Source: Molanna angustata (taxonomy: Eukaryota > Arthropoda > Insecta > Trichoptera > Molannidae). Taken from it: a stretch of DNA of 64,000 bases. The stretch lies in assembly GCA_963576475.1 (NCBI GenBank), contig OY754979.1, forward strand, positions 29,103,078 to 29,167,077, given 5' to 3'. The first letter of the stretch is position 1. Every line of letters starts with the position of its first letter. The translations under genes and the position numbers were made by a program. Under the pieces are notes generated by a model. That model saw only the letters and a list, made by a program, of their open reading frames with translations, did no database searches and was not told where the DNA came from. This document shows positions 41,086-52,454 of this stretch, one piece after another.

Positions 41086-44000
41086 AGTTATATGTAAAAT
41101 TATAATACTTTAATAAAAATAGTTATATCAAAGCAAACCACCACACCTTGTGGTAAACAAGAGTTTTACCAATTATTAATTATATTAATGAGAAAATACA
41201 ATGCCAAGAGCAGGACTCCTTTAACTCTGGGTTCGCTGGGTGTTGTGTTCTCTGGTGCTGTTCTAGAATGCTCTAAGGAGGAAACGGGATTGATTTAAAA
41301 CACAATATAGGTCTGATCACATATAATTTCACCATCAAACTTACAGACACTTAGTAACATACAAGAGCGAATCAGTAAGTATCACATGTATAATGCAATG
41401 TGAATAATTAACTTAAAATCAATTTCAAGTCTTGGCATAACATAGATTCAATAACTGAAAGACCTGAGTATGTGGGGTTCAACTGACTTTAAACCAAAGC
41501 TAATTTACGATGAGAGTTTACCAACATTTCAAAAATTAAAGGAATGACGATCTTAGCTGGCAGCTGACTTCTGTCTGAATAAACAATGATCCAGTAGGGA
41601 TACGGCTGGAGAGGCTATCAATGGTGTGACGGCTCGATGCATGTAGAGAACGGGACAGAAAGTTCCGATTGATGATCACAGTGGCTTTGGTGTGCGGGAC
41701 GAATGGCTATTGGCTTCGTCACTCGTACAAGATAGAAAACAGGACCCAGAATAGTGGTGGAATAAATACCTTTATTGCAATGTTTGTTTAATAATTTAGG
41801 TAGTGTATAACAACTACTTCTTTCCTTTATGGTCCAATTGCAATATCAAAATTTAGCGTGTCATCCTCACAAAGAAAATGGCCGTTGTATAGAACAAGTA
41901 CTGAGTCGGCAAACAGGAAGCAATATCACTATAATACTGGCACAAATGACACTTTTACTATATATGGTTAAATTAAATACTTTAACAATTAGTTTGCCCG
42001 GATTACTCCTGGAGTAATTCCATGCGTGTTGTATTTAAACACGGCAAACCCGATTCAAATCGGAAAACAATCAGCTTCGTTAGCGGTTCAAGACAAGAAT
42101 GACGCGGGAACAATTGGCGTGGGTGAATAGACCGGCAGGGAGGAAATACAACGGCAAAGGTCAAAATGGCAACTGTCAAATTCATGACTTATTTATTGTT
42201 TAATACAATTATTTTAATTTAGACTCTTTTATATAAATATATTTATATATCATTACAACCTCTTACCATAATAAATTTTCTTTGGCATAGCTCTTTGGAG
42301 AGGCAGTACTCTTTAGGATCTCATTAGGCGATGAGTTCAAATTATGGTTGAATACAGCTCAGATACACAAAACAGTGAGAAATTAAAGAATGGATATTTT
42401 AGTTAATTAATTATATTTAATAAAAATCATTACAACGTGGAGAAGTTATCTTTAAACAGTTATCATCTCATATTAGGTACATATGAAATTGAACACTTAT
42501 CTTTGGAATAAAATATTCATAAAAGTTATACCTAGAGATTACAAAATTCTGGTACTGATTCTTTAAGGCAATATTAAATTATTCTTTACTGATCATTACA
42601 ACATTATTTATTAGACAAAAGATATCGGTCGTTGGAGGCCTCTATGATGATGGAAGTTACAATGTCCAGGTTTACAAAACCCAAGACCAGCTTCAAACGA
42701 TCCAGGAATACAAGTCATCTTAGGGATGAAGATTATTTTCAATAAATACATTATTAGACTCACCGAGTGGAGTGGCGTTGGTTTCAAATTATCAAAGTAT
42801 GTTACATCAAGAAACCTCAAATTAGATCCATAATATATTGTACATCAGAGACCATCCAATAAATATAGTATGGGGGTACACGCATGTGTCGTGACAAGAT
42901 TGGAAGATACAATTAATGGACTATATTTAATACAATAAACCACATACTGTAATGTTATTTTATCAAGGGGGGAAAGGTTTTATAATTTATTTACTTGACC
43001 TCAATCGTGTAGGAGCAGGAACAGAGAATGGAAGCATCATTCATATTCGGTGCCTAATATGTATGATATCAAACTTACGGGCACGCAGAGTAGATTTTAT
43101 ATAATGGAAATATACGCTTACGTCGATAAATATTGCTTGGAAGTCACTTTAGTATAGAATAAATGTTTCTTTTTGTTAACTTTAGAGGTTAGTTTAACGT
43201 ATTCTTTTCACGATAGTATGGGTGACGCTATATATTACACGTATTCGAGGTTAACAGTAAGAGTGGATATTACCAAGTTTTTATATCGCTGTGGTTTTAG
43301 CGAAGCATATATTTATATTGACAGAGGTACACTGCAATAGGTTATCACTAGAATGTTCAAGTTTCAGTTATTTTTTATTGAAGCGTCACACGAGTTTTGA
43401 ATATCAAAAACTTAATCTGTACGAATCAGATCCATTATAGTCACAATTCACTAGATAACACTACACGATCATTGTTAAAACAATACATGTCGAATTATAA
43501 CATTATCGGTGCGAAATATGTGTAAGTAATTGATAATATTTTAATAAATTGGCGGGCGGCACGCCGCGAGAAGACGTTTTTAGCCATTGTTTTTACGGAA
43601 GTGCGTGGGGGTAAAAAGAGAGCTGCAGTTCCAACTGGAGAGAGCGAGATATGGATATCTCTCGGAGCGGATGAACACCACGTGACGTCCGTTCGCTTTT
43701 GATTGGATAGTCATTTGTTGTAAGAAAATTTGATAGAAGCCGCCGAGGGGCGCGAGTTATGAATTTATTTACCAAGGAATATCGTCGGTTTTTATTTATA
43801 GTAAAACTTTAATAGGAAATATGGAGACGTAACGTTGACAACGTTATAATACGCATAGCTACTGTTGGTTCGCAAGTTATCCCTATATTTCAGAATCGAA
43901 CCGGAATATGTAATTCATAATTTGACTACGTTTTTATCGTGTTTACTCAACCAACAGTCCCATATATTGGATTATCGGGGATGGCGATAATCCAAATTTA

Positions 44001-44676
44001 ATTAATAATTTCAATGTAGTGCAAGTTGAAACATATGGAGGAATATTAGGTATCAAATATTTAAAGATAAAAAGTCACTTACGTTTTTAACATTGAAGAA
44101 TATGAACAAGTATAAATATATTTAAATTAAAACAAATTAAAATTTACTAATTAAACGAGCACTTGGAATGTACGTAATTACCAAGAGTACGATGCATCAG
44201 TCGGGTATCAGAACGGATTGTTTTTTTTAATCCAAAATGGCCGTATTTAAAGGCCTGCAACTTTAGTGTTGTGCAACACCTATTAATTAGGGTTGTGCGA
44301 TGGCCATAGCCACAATAGCTTCTAGGTCATCAAAATTAAGATCCTCAAGACATCTTTTCTTTATAAGGTAGACTGTTTCTTTTTGACTTTGTTGAATAAA
44401 ATGGCTTGGGCCACGTTGCGATGCATCTTCAATATGTAAAATTATCAAACTGTGAAAATATCACATGTAGACAATAACTACACTTTTACTATTATTCTGA
44501 ATATTGTTTAAGGTCGAAAAATGTGAGCTTTTGTATATTTATACATTAGATCACATTGATTAAGTTAAATCATTAAATATTTCGACCGAACCACCGAGCA
44601 AGAACTACTATAGCAAGACGCCATAGACGCAGTTCACTGTATCAGAGCCAACGAATGATTGGGACGGAAACAACAG
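41086..44676. other. 3.6-kb stretch without identified gene
   Basis: No frame longer than 70 codons and no recognisable domain was found. ATTGGATTATC and GATAATCCAA at about 43973-44000 form a short hairpin. A minus-strand 55-codon frame ending at 44287 (RGPSHFIQQSQKE, LEDLNFDDLEAIV) looks protein-like but was not identified. The stretch separates two gag parts and may be LTR or untranslated retroelement DNA. Confidence 0.35.
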
Positions 44677-45105
44677 TTAATTTAGCGGGCGGTCACTTGT
44701 CTTGCGTGATCGCGAGATGAACGAAATAATATTACGTGTTCAGGATTGCACTAAATAAATGGGACGTTCGCAATGTTATTCTTTAGTAATATTTATAATA
44801 TCGTCGTGTGTTTTACCTGCTACACGACAGTAGTTTGTGGTATTTGATACTTCTCCTCCGTAATAGCAAAATGAGAAGCTTCCTCAAATGTCTTTGGATC
44901 GTAACAAAAGACCATACTGAGGGAGAACTCCCGTAATGAACGAATGCAATGCAATATCTTTAATTAAAGCAAATTTTCCAACCAACTCATTTGGATTTAA
45001 CATTTCTCGTTTATCCGCTCTAGATAAATCGCTATAACACTTATCTATTCGCTGCATAAATTCAACTATGCTTTCGTATTTTCTCTGTTTACATTCTTTA
45101 ATTTA
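44677..45105 (-). mobile_element. Gypsy-like gag segment, copy 2
   Basis: It is nearly identical to 39574-40003 (about 13 differences in 430 bases). Both copies begin TTAATTTAGCGGG and end at TTTACRTTCTTTAA. The frame reads VEFMQRIDKCYSDLSRADKR. Confidence 0.75.
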
Positions 45106-45555
45106 CATTCTTTAAACAATTTTATAATACTACAAATGCACGTACTACAGATACAACAAATTAAATGCAAAATAATATTCAATTCAACAAAAATAAATGC
45201 TTACATAACCAACATCTTGTCCATGGTGTTGTCCTTCTTGATAACCACAGCAGATGAGACGACACCAACCCAAACAGTAGATCACCCGTTGTCTTCCTGA
45301 TTCAGAATCACCAACCTACGCACACAGCGGAGCCGTATGTGACCCGTAGCTGTTGTCTTCTTGATGCTCTTCTCAGAACATTGACCAACGTAGTGAATTA
45401 CCTGTTGTCCAGTTGTCCTCTTGAACCTTGCTGAAGAGATGAACACGTCACTGTTTTGACGTTTTTCTCGCTCACTTCCTCTCTGTAGTAAAGAACACGG
45501 TTGAGGGCTGCTTTTTCCTGGATTTATAAAAATCCTTTTCTTCTGATACCAATTT
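45106..45555. other. Unassigned, with a loosely repeated CTGTTGTCTTC phrase
   Basis: CCGTTGTCTTCCTGA, GCTGTTGTCTTCTTGA and CCAGTTGTCCTCTTGA recur at about 60-90 bp spacing between 45215 and 45425. No coding similarity. Confidence 0.35.
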
Positions 45556-45559
45556 TACG

Positions 45560-45770
45560 TAATAATTTAATAGAGAGTAAAGGTAAATCTAAAGAAAATT
45601 TTGATAAAAGGCTAGGGAACAACGAAACATATAAGGTAGGCGATATAGTATATTTAAGAAACAAGAATAATAAGCCTAGAGTTTGTAAAAAATTGACACA
45701 AAACTATATGGGACCTTACAAAATTGTAGAAAACTTGATCAATGTATGGATCTATAACAATTATGGTACT
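45560..45770 (+). mobile_element. Gypsy-like integrase C-terminal (GPY/F) fragment
   Basis: The plus frame reads KSKENFDKRLGNNETYKVGD, VYLRNKNNKPRVCKKL and NYMGPYKIVENL, matching the KVGD.V..........L...Y.GPYKI module at the integrase end of Ty3/Gypsy elements. It is on the opposite strand to the gag and protease pieces, so it belongs to another copy or a rearranged one. Confidence 0.7.
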
Positions 45771-45870
45771 GACACATCTTTCCGTAGCATGTTGTGTGGA
45801 AGAGCCAGCACCATTTCTTTTATCCCCAGTCATGTTGTCATCTCTAGCCTAAAAATTTGGTGACACCAGA

Positions 45871-46239
45871 TCGCACCAAGTTTAGTTTGAAACATGTTAT
45901 CAGATTCATAAAGGATTATCAATTTTATGAAAAGTTTTAACTCTTCTAAAAATGTCTATTCTGCTATTGATCCACTTGGTTAGTGTACTCGAGGAAAAAT
46001 TAAACCTGGAGTAATAATACTGGCGGATGCGTTAATAAAACCTAACATTGTTAGCAAACTTCCTCTTTCTGCTTATGTCACCTGTCCGATTTATTTGAAA
46101 CCGCATGGTGCTGTGATTTTTGGAGGATTTGTAACGGTACTACACCTAGTCGCATCTAAATTACATATCATATGCGGCTCAAAATTGTGATTTGCAAAAA
46201 ACTGCTTTCAAAAATATTTTAACTATCACAGTCTTTGCA
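45871..46239. other. Unassigned flank between integrase and pogo relics
   Basis: The plus frame ILADALIKPNIVSKLPLS near 46017-46075 looks protein-like but was not identified. No other feature. Confidence 0.3.
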
Positions 46240-46987
46240 TATCAAAAAAAATATTAATTCAGAACATCCAATACAACTTATGTGAGCCCATTTAAGACAT
46301 GCTGTGCATTGATACCATTCATCCGTAGATTTGGTTTGGCTGTATTTATAGCCACAAACCAAACATTCTGAATCATTTTAACTATTTTCCTTATAGGTCT
46401 TTTTATCAATACCCTTGCCTTTAACTGATAGCTGAGCCTTTTCCTTTAATTAATTTTCACTGGGCGATTCAGTCAAAATGGCACTTTTTCCTTAGCGTGT
46501 TACTAGCAGTATACTTTTTTTAATGTGAGGAATCGGCATGATATCATTCGGCGACACAATATTCATAGGTGTATCATTATGTTATTTCTTTAGGCAATGG
46601 CTTCTGGGAGATTTCATTTGGGGATGATATAAATGGTATTTTTGTAATCTGTGATGGTGCGAAATGAAAACATTTGGATTCAGTGGGCAAATTCCTTTTT
46701 TAGTAAAAGCAGGAACTGCAATAGAAGCGGCACAGTTATAACCAGTTCCAAATAAATTTGGATTTGGGTGACAGCACGGCCAGGATGTTTTCGAAGCCAT
46801 AATTTAATTTCTTGAGAGTAAAATGTACGTAAGGCCCCATAAAACCAACATCGAGGGGTTTAAGCGATGCGAGCAGAGCATTATGACTCCATGATCACGA
46901 GCTAACTCGATGGCTTCCAGTTTCTTGGTGTGAGTGACGTGACTGTCTAAAAGGGCCTACAGATGATCAACTTGGTTTGCCAACGAT
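46240..46987 (-). mobile_element. Pogo/jerky-like transposase 2 with C-terminal PHD-like finger
   Basis: Minus-strand pieces in order: LLDSHVTHTKKLEAIELARD (second catalytic Asp), LKPLDVGFMGP (third Asp), SIAVPAFTKKGICPLNPNVF, and near 46390-46250 CLVCG, EWYQCTACLKWAHISC and ICKDC. The finger spacing C-x2-C...C-x2-C-x4-H-x2-C...C-x2-C is the zinc finger often attached to insect jerky-type transposases. Deletions have removed the linker between the Asp motifs. Confidence 0.75.
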
Positions 46988-47030
46988 GAAATAATGATGT
47001 TTACAACCAAGTTGTAAACATCATTATTTC
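46988..47030. repeat. Perfect 20-bp inverted repeat with a 3-base loop
   Basis: GAAATAATGATGTTTACAAC is followed by CAA and then its exact inverse complement. It lies at the broken edge of pogo-like transposase 2. Confidence 0.95.
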
Positions 47031-48037
47031 CGAAGATGTGTATTGAATTATCTAGTTCGTGGGTGAATTTTTCTTTTTCTAAAGTGAATCATGCGGGGAA
47101 TTTGCTAGTGTGGCTCCCGGTGGGATATTTAGTGATGTGCCTTCGGATGCTACATTTGCTGCCCTGGATTGGCTTGGCCCTCCCATAGCTCCGCTGCTTT
47201 AGTCCATCTCATTATCAGAAGGGATCTGAAATAAAAAACAAGTATTAGAAACTTGTTAGTAGAAATGATAAAATAAACTTTGTTTTAAATCAAGAATATC
47301 GTCTTACTCCTGATTCTATATTGGTTCCGAATCCATAAATCATCCTTTCTTTGACTCGATTCTGGTACGGTTATTGGAGTTAGCACCTGGTTGTTACCCA
47401 CCTCTAATTCTGGTAATTCTAAGGTTTTGGTTATATATGAAAGACTGTTTGTGTTCTTAATGTTCCAGCCAGTACTGGAAGACTTTTGACTGAAGACTGT
47501 TTATTTTCAGGGCCGCAAAGCCCTTTTATTACTTATTTCGGTAAACAAGTTGCCACGCAGTGGCGTATTCAAAATATTATTTTTATTTTTAACTAATTTT
47601 TTTTTACTTATTATAAAAATCTTTCCTGGTTTACGCGGATTCGTAACAGAAATGCGGCAAATACCATTTTCTTGGATCTCTTGACATATCTGCACGCTTC
47701 CTCGTGGAATTATTAATGACACATTATCATTACCAATTAATATCTTTGAGTTGAAAAAATTGTAGCGGAATGTTCAAATGTTTTATGGTGTTTACCATAA
47801 TTTGATGTTCTCGCTGGTCACCCTGGTAAAGATATGATTCACTTTATTCTCAGGTTGACATGTTGTGACTCATTGTCTGACGCTGCTATTAGACCAGTAC
47901 CACACAACTTTAGACCGACCGTCGGTCCGTGTAAGCCAATTTGGTTTGCGAGAGTCAATCAGCGATTGACTGGCTCAACCCTCTCACGGCTAGGTATGTC
48001 GTAATGCAGAAAACGATGATGGGTTTTTCTACATATA
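47031..48037. other. Transposon debris, mostly unassigned
   Basis: The minus frame 47507-47722 (71 codons, with NPRKPGKIFIISKKK) is unrecognised. AGTCAATCAGCGATTGACT at 47956-47974 is a small hairpin. The piggyBac 3' end may lie here. Confidence 0.3.
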
Positions 48038-49295
48038 TCACAATTTTTTCTTTGACATTTTGATACAAAGTGCCCCCTCTCCAGACGTTATGGAGCCCCT
48101 CTCCAACAGCATATTATGGAGGTCAACACCCCCCATATGTTTGTTATATGTACTGATAATTTCTGGACATTCCACCTCGATTTTGGAGCTTTGCCCCGCG
48201 ACTTTCTCCCAACGGTTCACCTTGGTGATAGGCTCGATACCAAGATATGATGACACCACGTGAACTGGCTTATTATCAAACCATTTCACGGCAAAGATAT
48301 TGGTGTCCCTTTCACATCTAAAATCATATGAGCCAAGGCCACTAGATTTCAGTGCTGCATCAGTCTGAAAGGCACAACCTGGCATACGATTACACCGGAC
48401 AGTGCCCGCAGCCAATATGCCTTTAGATTTTAAGGCAACCATAAGCCCGTGAGAAGAAAACCAATTATCAGTGAATACTTTATAATTTTGATAAAGTGGC
48501 AAACCATCGCACAATCTCAAAACTATGTCTCCACTGATACCTAAGGCTGTCTTCGCACCGACGTTTGTATCTTTGCCTGTGTAGACCTCAAAATCGTACA
48601 CGAAACCACTTACTCCAACTCGAGCAAATACCTTGCTACCCCACTTATGTGGCTTATTTTTGATATATTGCTTCAAGATAGAGGTTCCCTTGAAGGGTAT
48701 CATCATTTTGTCTAAGCTATTGAACTCTTCTGGTTCAATTTTCACCATATTCGCACGCAGAGCATCTACCAAAGGCCTTACTTTAAACAATTTGTCATGC
48801 CCTTCTTGACCCCTCGGAATCAAGAAGGTATTATTGTTTATATGTAAGAAAGACCTGAGTTTGGTGAAGCGATTCTGAGGCATTACATCAGCTATTGGAG
48901 AATAACGTGTCGATATTGCCCAATAGCTAGATAATGCGGGGATTTAATTATTTCCATCATTATATGAATACCTAGAAATTGCTTCATTTCAACAACAGAG
49001 ACATCAACACTACTTCCATTTTTTTGAACAGATTGTTGTCGATAAACATATGAAGATATTGCAGTGGAGACAAAATTTGGCTCTATTCAGAAAAAGTAAC
49101 ATTAAATGCAGAATCAACGGTGTCTGGGGCTCTTCGTAGCCAGTGCAGAGTATACCTATTATTGGCATTTTCCACCACAGCCTCCTGCTCCCCCACAGCT
49201 GCCACTTCCTCTATAGCCTCACTCTCCTCGTCTTCTCTCTGTGAAACTCTCTGAAAATAGAAACAACACACCCATAGGGGAGAGCCGGGATACAT
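48038..49295 (-). mobile_element. PiggyBac-like transposase, frameshifted
   Basis: An N-terminal frame (49295-49083) ends LRRAPDTVDSAFNVTFSE. Coding continues as STAISSYVYRQQ and MKQFLGIHIMME, frameshifts near 48910, and enters a 281-codon frame from PQNRFTKLRSFLH. The three catalytic acids are present: Asp58 (SLDKMMIPFKG), Asp139 (VFTDNWFSS) and Asp254 (HMGGVDLHNML), as in the piggyBac DDD triad. The C-terminus after HNMLLERG diverges, so the Cys-rich end is lost. No TTAA pair was assigned. The DDE core is undamaged. Confidence 0.88.
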
Positions 49296-49499
49296 TGGTT
49301 GGTGACACTTTTTGGTTTCAATTTTCTTTCTCTGAAACTATGCTTACGATCACAAACTTGGCTAAAAGATTTGCGGGTACTATCCTTTGGCTTCAATTTG
49401 ACGGTAGACTACTGTGCCTAAATTCAATAACTCTACTTGGTATGAAAACACTGATGTTGCAGAGGTCAATTGTTAAAACAAGTGGAATAAAATTAAAAG

Positions 49500-50300
49500 T
49501 TATAAAATATTTATTTATTTTATGTAATAAGACAGTTCAGGAACATCAAAAAATCCCCCTTTTAGCTCCTTTGGGGCACTGATTTTCTTTACAACATCAT
49601 CCCATGTGTAAGACATGATATCTTCTTTAACAGGCCATTTAAAATATTTTGATCCCTTCTCCAAACAAGACACCTGGACACCTTCTTCATCTTTCTGTTT
49701 AATTTGGTCTGGGTGTGAGCCACTGGGTATGAAACAAATTCACACGGTGCCTTAGTGTTTTGTGGCGTATTGCTGGATGATACCTCCAGTTCGCCTTCCA
49801 AAACTCTTTTGTCTGTTTCTTCTTGTGAATCTTGGTTGTCTGAGCCTGCAGAAGAACCACTTATGATTTCTTGTGAGTTCGAGTTGTCTGGGTCCCCAGA
49901 AGGGCCAATTTCTCTTTCTTGTGAGTTCAGATCTGCGCTTTCTGGCTCCGGTCGGTATGAGACTGCAGAGGACAAGTATTCTTATTCAGAAAACACGTCA
50001 GGATCAAAAGGAAAAATTCCTGATGCTCTAAAACCTGATTTGATGTTTTCAGGAGTTGCAGCTCTATCCCAGGCGGTGATACAAATTTTTAGTAGGGAAT
50101 AAATATTAATTGTTTCGTTCGGATTCGCTAACATCCACACATTTACTCCAGCAAAGACATATCTTTTATAGGGTCCAAAAACACTAACGTCAAGCGGTTG
50201 CGATTAATTGGAAGTGTGGGGCGGCAGAGTTAACAAAACTATCCCGTTTTCTCTTGAAAAATTTATATTATATCAGTGTTTCAATCAGTGTCGATTCAAA
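49500..50300 (-). mobile_element. Pogo/jerky-like transposase 3, C-terminal part
   Basis: Minus-strand coding pieces include a decayed LQPLDVSVFGPYK-like segment near 50200, AWDRAATPENIKSGFRASGI and FPFDPDVFSE with a stop, then a Ser/Glu-rich linker (128-codon frame 49975-49589). The frame-shifted end has FKWPVKEDIMSYTWDDVVKK. The ATPxNIxSGFRxxGIxPFxPDVF motif is typical of the region after the third catalytic Asp. It differs from transposases 1 and 2. Confidence 0.7.
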
Positions 50301-50614
50301 AGAACAATTAGGAAAAGCGGGAGATTTATAACCTGTAATAATCTTAACTTTGAATATATTGAAGGAAATTAATTCAAAATGACATTGTTTTCCTATATTA
50401 TAGACATGTTCAATGTCATGAACTGATGGTAACAGAGAATTTTAAACATAACATACTATTCCCCTTGTACTGTTGTTGATAATACTAGAATTAAAAAATA
50501 TTGAAAAAGAATTTATATTTATTTGATCATGAGGCTTGGTCAATGTTTCAGTAAAAATTATTATATCTCCATAGGAAAACCATGTATCACTAGTTACATT
50601 ATTTATTTTTGTTT
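50301..50614. other. Region between pogo 3 and the Helitron helicase end
   Basis: This should contain the 3' terminus of the Helitron, where a hairpin followed by CTRR is expected. No unambiguous terminus was identified. Confidence 0.3.
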
Positions 50615-52454
50615 TCAAAGATCCAATATTTTGGTCCCGATATGTTCTACAAAAACATCGCTTTGAAATTTAATAGTTTTATGGGTCCTGAGCCTATTTA
50701 ATTCATTTTGTAAGGTGTCATTTTTATTTAATGGTATTTCATGAAAACTTCCCAAGATATAAAGCCCACTCAAAGAAGACACTCTGCTTAGTGCTACATA
50801 CAATAATGATCTATTAATTTTTTTGAATTTTCTAAAATCAATACAAACACTTCTATATGTTTGCCCTTGTGATTTGTGAATTGTGATTGCCTCAGCAGGA
50901 ACTAAAGGAAATTGCTTTCTTGTTATTTGGCACTGTAATTTAAATGAAAGATTTAAAACCACACTGTTGACGGAAATAGGTGTTAAGTTAATAGGTATAT
51001 TTTTATTTTTATAAAATTCCATATTACTGAGTCTACTTTTTTTGCCAACATTATTTGAATTGAAATCTATCCAAAGCTTTACTGGTTCAAATGTGTTTGC
51101 TTTGAATGTAATATAGGTACTTTAAGACACCACACGCTCCATTAACTAAACCATCCTCGACATCAATATTACATGTGATCATATATTTTATATCTATTTT
51201 TAAACGAATTATATGAAGCAATCCATTACACTCAGAAATCTTCTTTTTCTTCAATGATTTTAAAATTGATGATTTCTTATGATCATTAACTTTTCCCAAT
51301 ATCACATCATTTGCTTCATATGTATACTCTGGACCAATATGTTTGTCTATTTTATAAGTATTATAGTTATCTACATGCTGATTTTCCGCAAAAAGTCTGA
51401 TAACATCTTCCGGAACATCTTTTTCCAAAACCTGTCTAGGTCTAGACTTAAACAATTCCATGTATTTGGAATTCAATTTTCCAACGGCAAGATGATTCAA
51501 TGCATCAATAAAATCAGTTTCATTTATTTGCCTCATTATTTCCGCTAATTCAAAAAATGAAAAATCTTCCCACAAAGGATTTATATCAAAAAATTGTTCC
51601 ATTTCATTGGTTTTAGAAAATTTGTAGATGGGACTATCCATAACTGGGGGTAATTGATATAAGTCTCCTACACAAAGAACAGATACACCACCAAATGGTT
51701 GGTTATTGCACATGATCTGTCGCAATCTGGTGTTCACACGACTGAACAATGTACTGCCTACCATGGATATTTCATCTATTATCAAAAGTTTCATGTGCAT
51801 TAATTTCTCTCTAATTTGATTGGCTAAATCACTGGATAATTTTGGCATTTGACCTCCAAATTGAACAATAGGTAGAGCAAAAGCTGTATGTAAAGTTACC
51901 CCGTTAATTAAAAATGCAGCTTTTCCCGATGGAGCACATAACAAAACTACAATTTTATTTATACACCCTCCAGGTATATTATCAAAATTAAATGTAATGA
52001 GTTGATAAATGATATTAATAACTGTACTTTTGCCAACCCCAGCTGATCCAGATAAATATATTTTGAATGGGTCTGATCGGGTTTTCACCCAATTTAAAAT
52101 GTGCATAAGGAATTTTCTCTGTGAAGTATTTAATTTTTGTATAGCAGTACATAGTTGGTCTTCTTGTATTCTCGTAGGACATGTATATCCAGATGGAATA
52201 ATCTTATTAGGTACTTCATCACCTCCCTGTTGAAAGATGTCAATTTGCTGTTCCAAAGGTAATTTATCCAACTCAAAATTATTAATTTCTTCATCATCTA
52301 ATACATCATTTTGTACCCTCTCTAAAGCAATATCCATATCATCACCAATAACAGAGTACTTTTTTCTATTAGATTCTATTGATTTTAAATTTTCTAGGTA
52401 TTTGGTTTCAGTATTAACGATTTCTATTTCATTTTGTTCATTTCGCCAAGGCAA
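50615..52454 (-). mobile_element. Helitron: PIF1-like helicase domain
   Basis: A 455-codon frame (52454-51087) carries Walker A GSAGVGKST (136-144), Walker B LLIIDEIS (223-230), GDLYQLPP (263-270) and AEIMRQ. After a frameshift, 51022-50615 supplies AITIHKSQGQT and YVALSRV, motifs V and VI. In Helitrons this helicase unwinds DNA during rolling-circle transposition. All helicase motifs seen are intact. Confidence 0.9.
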
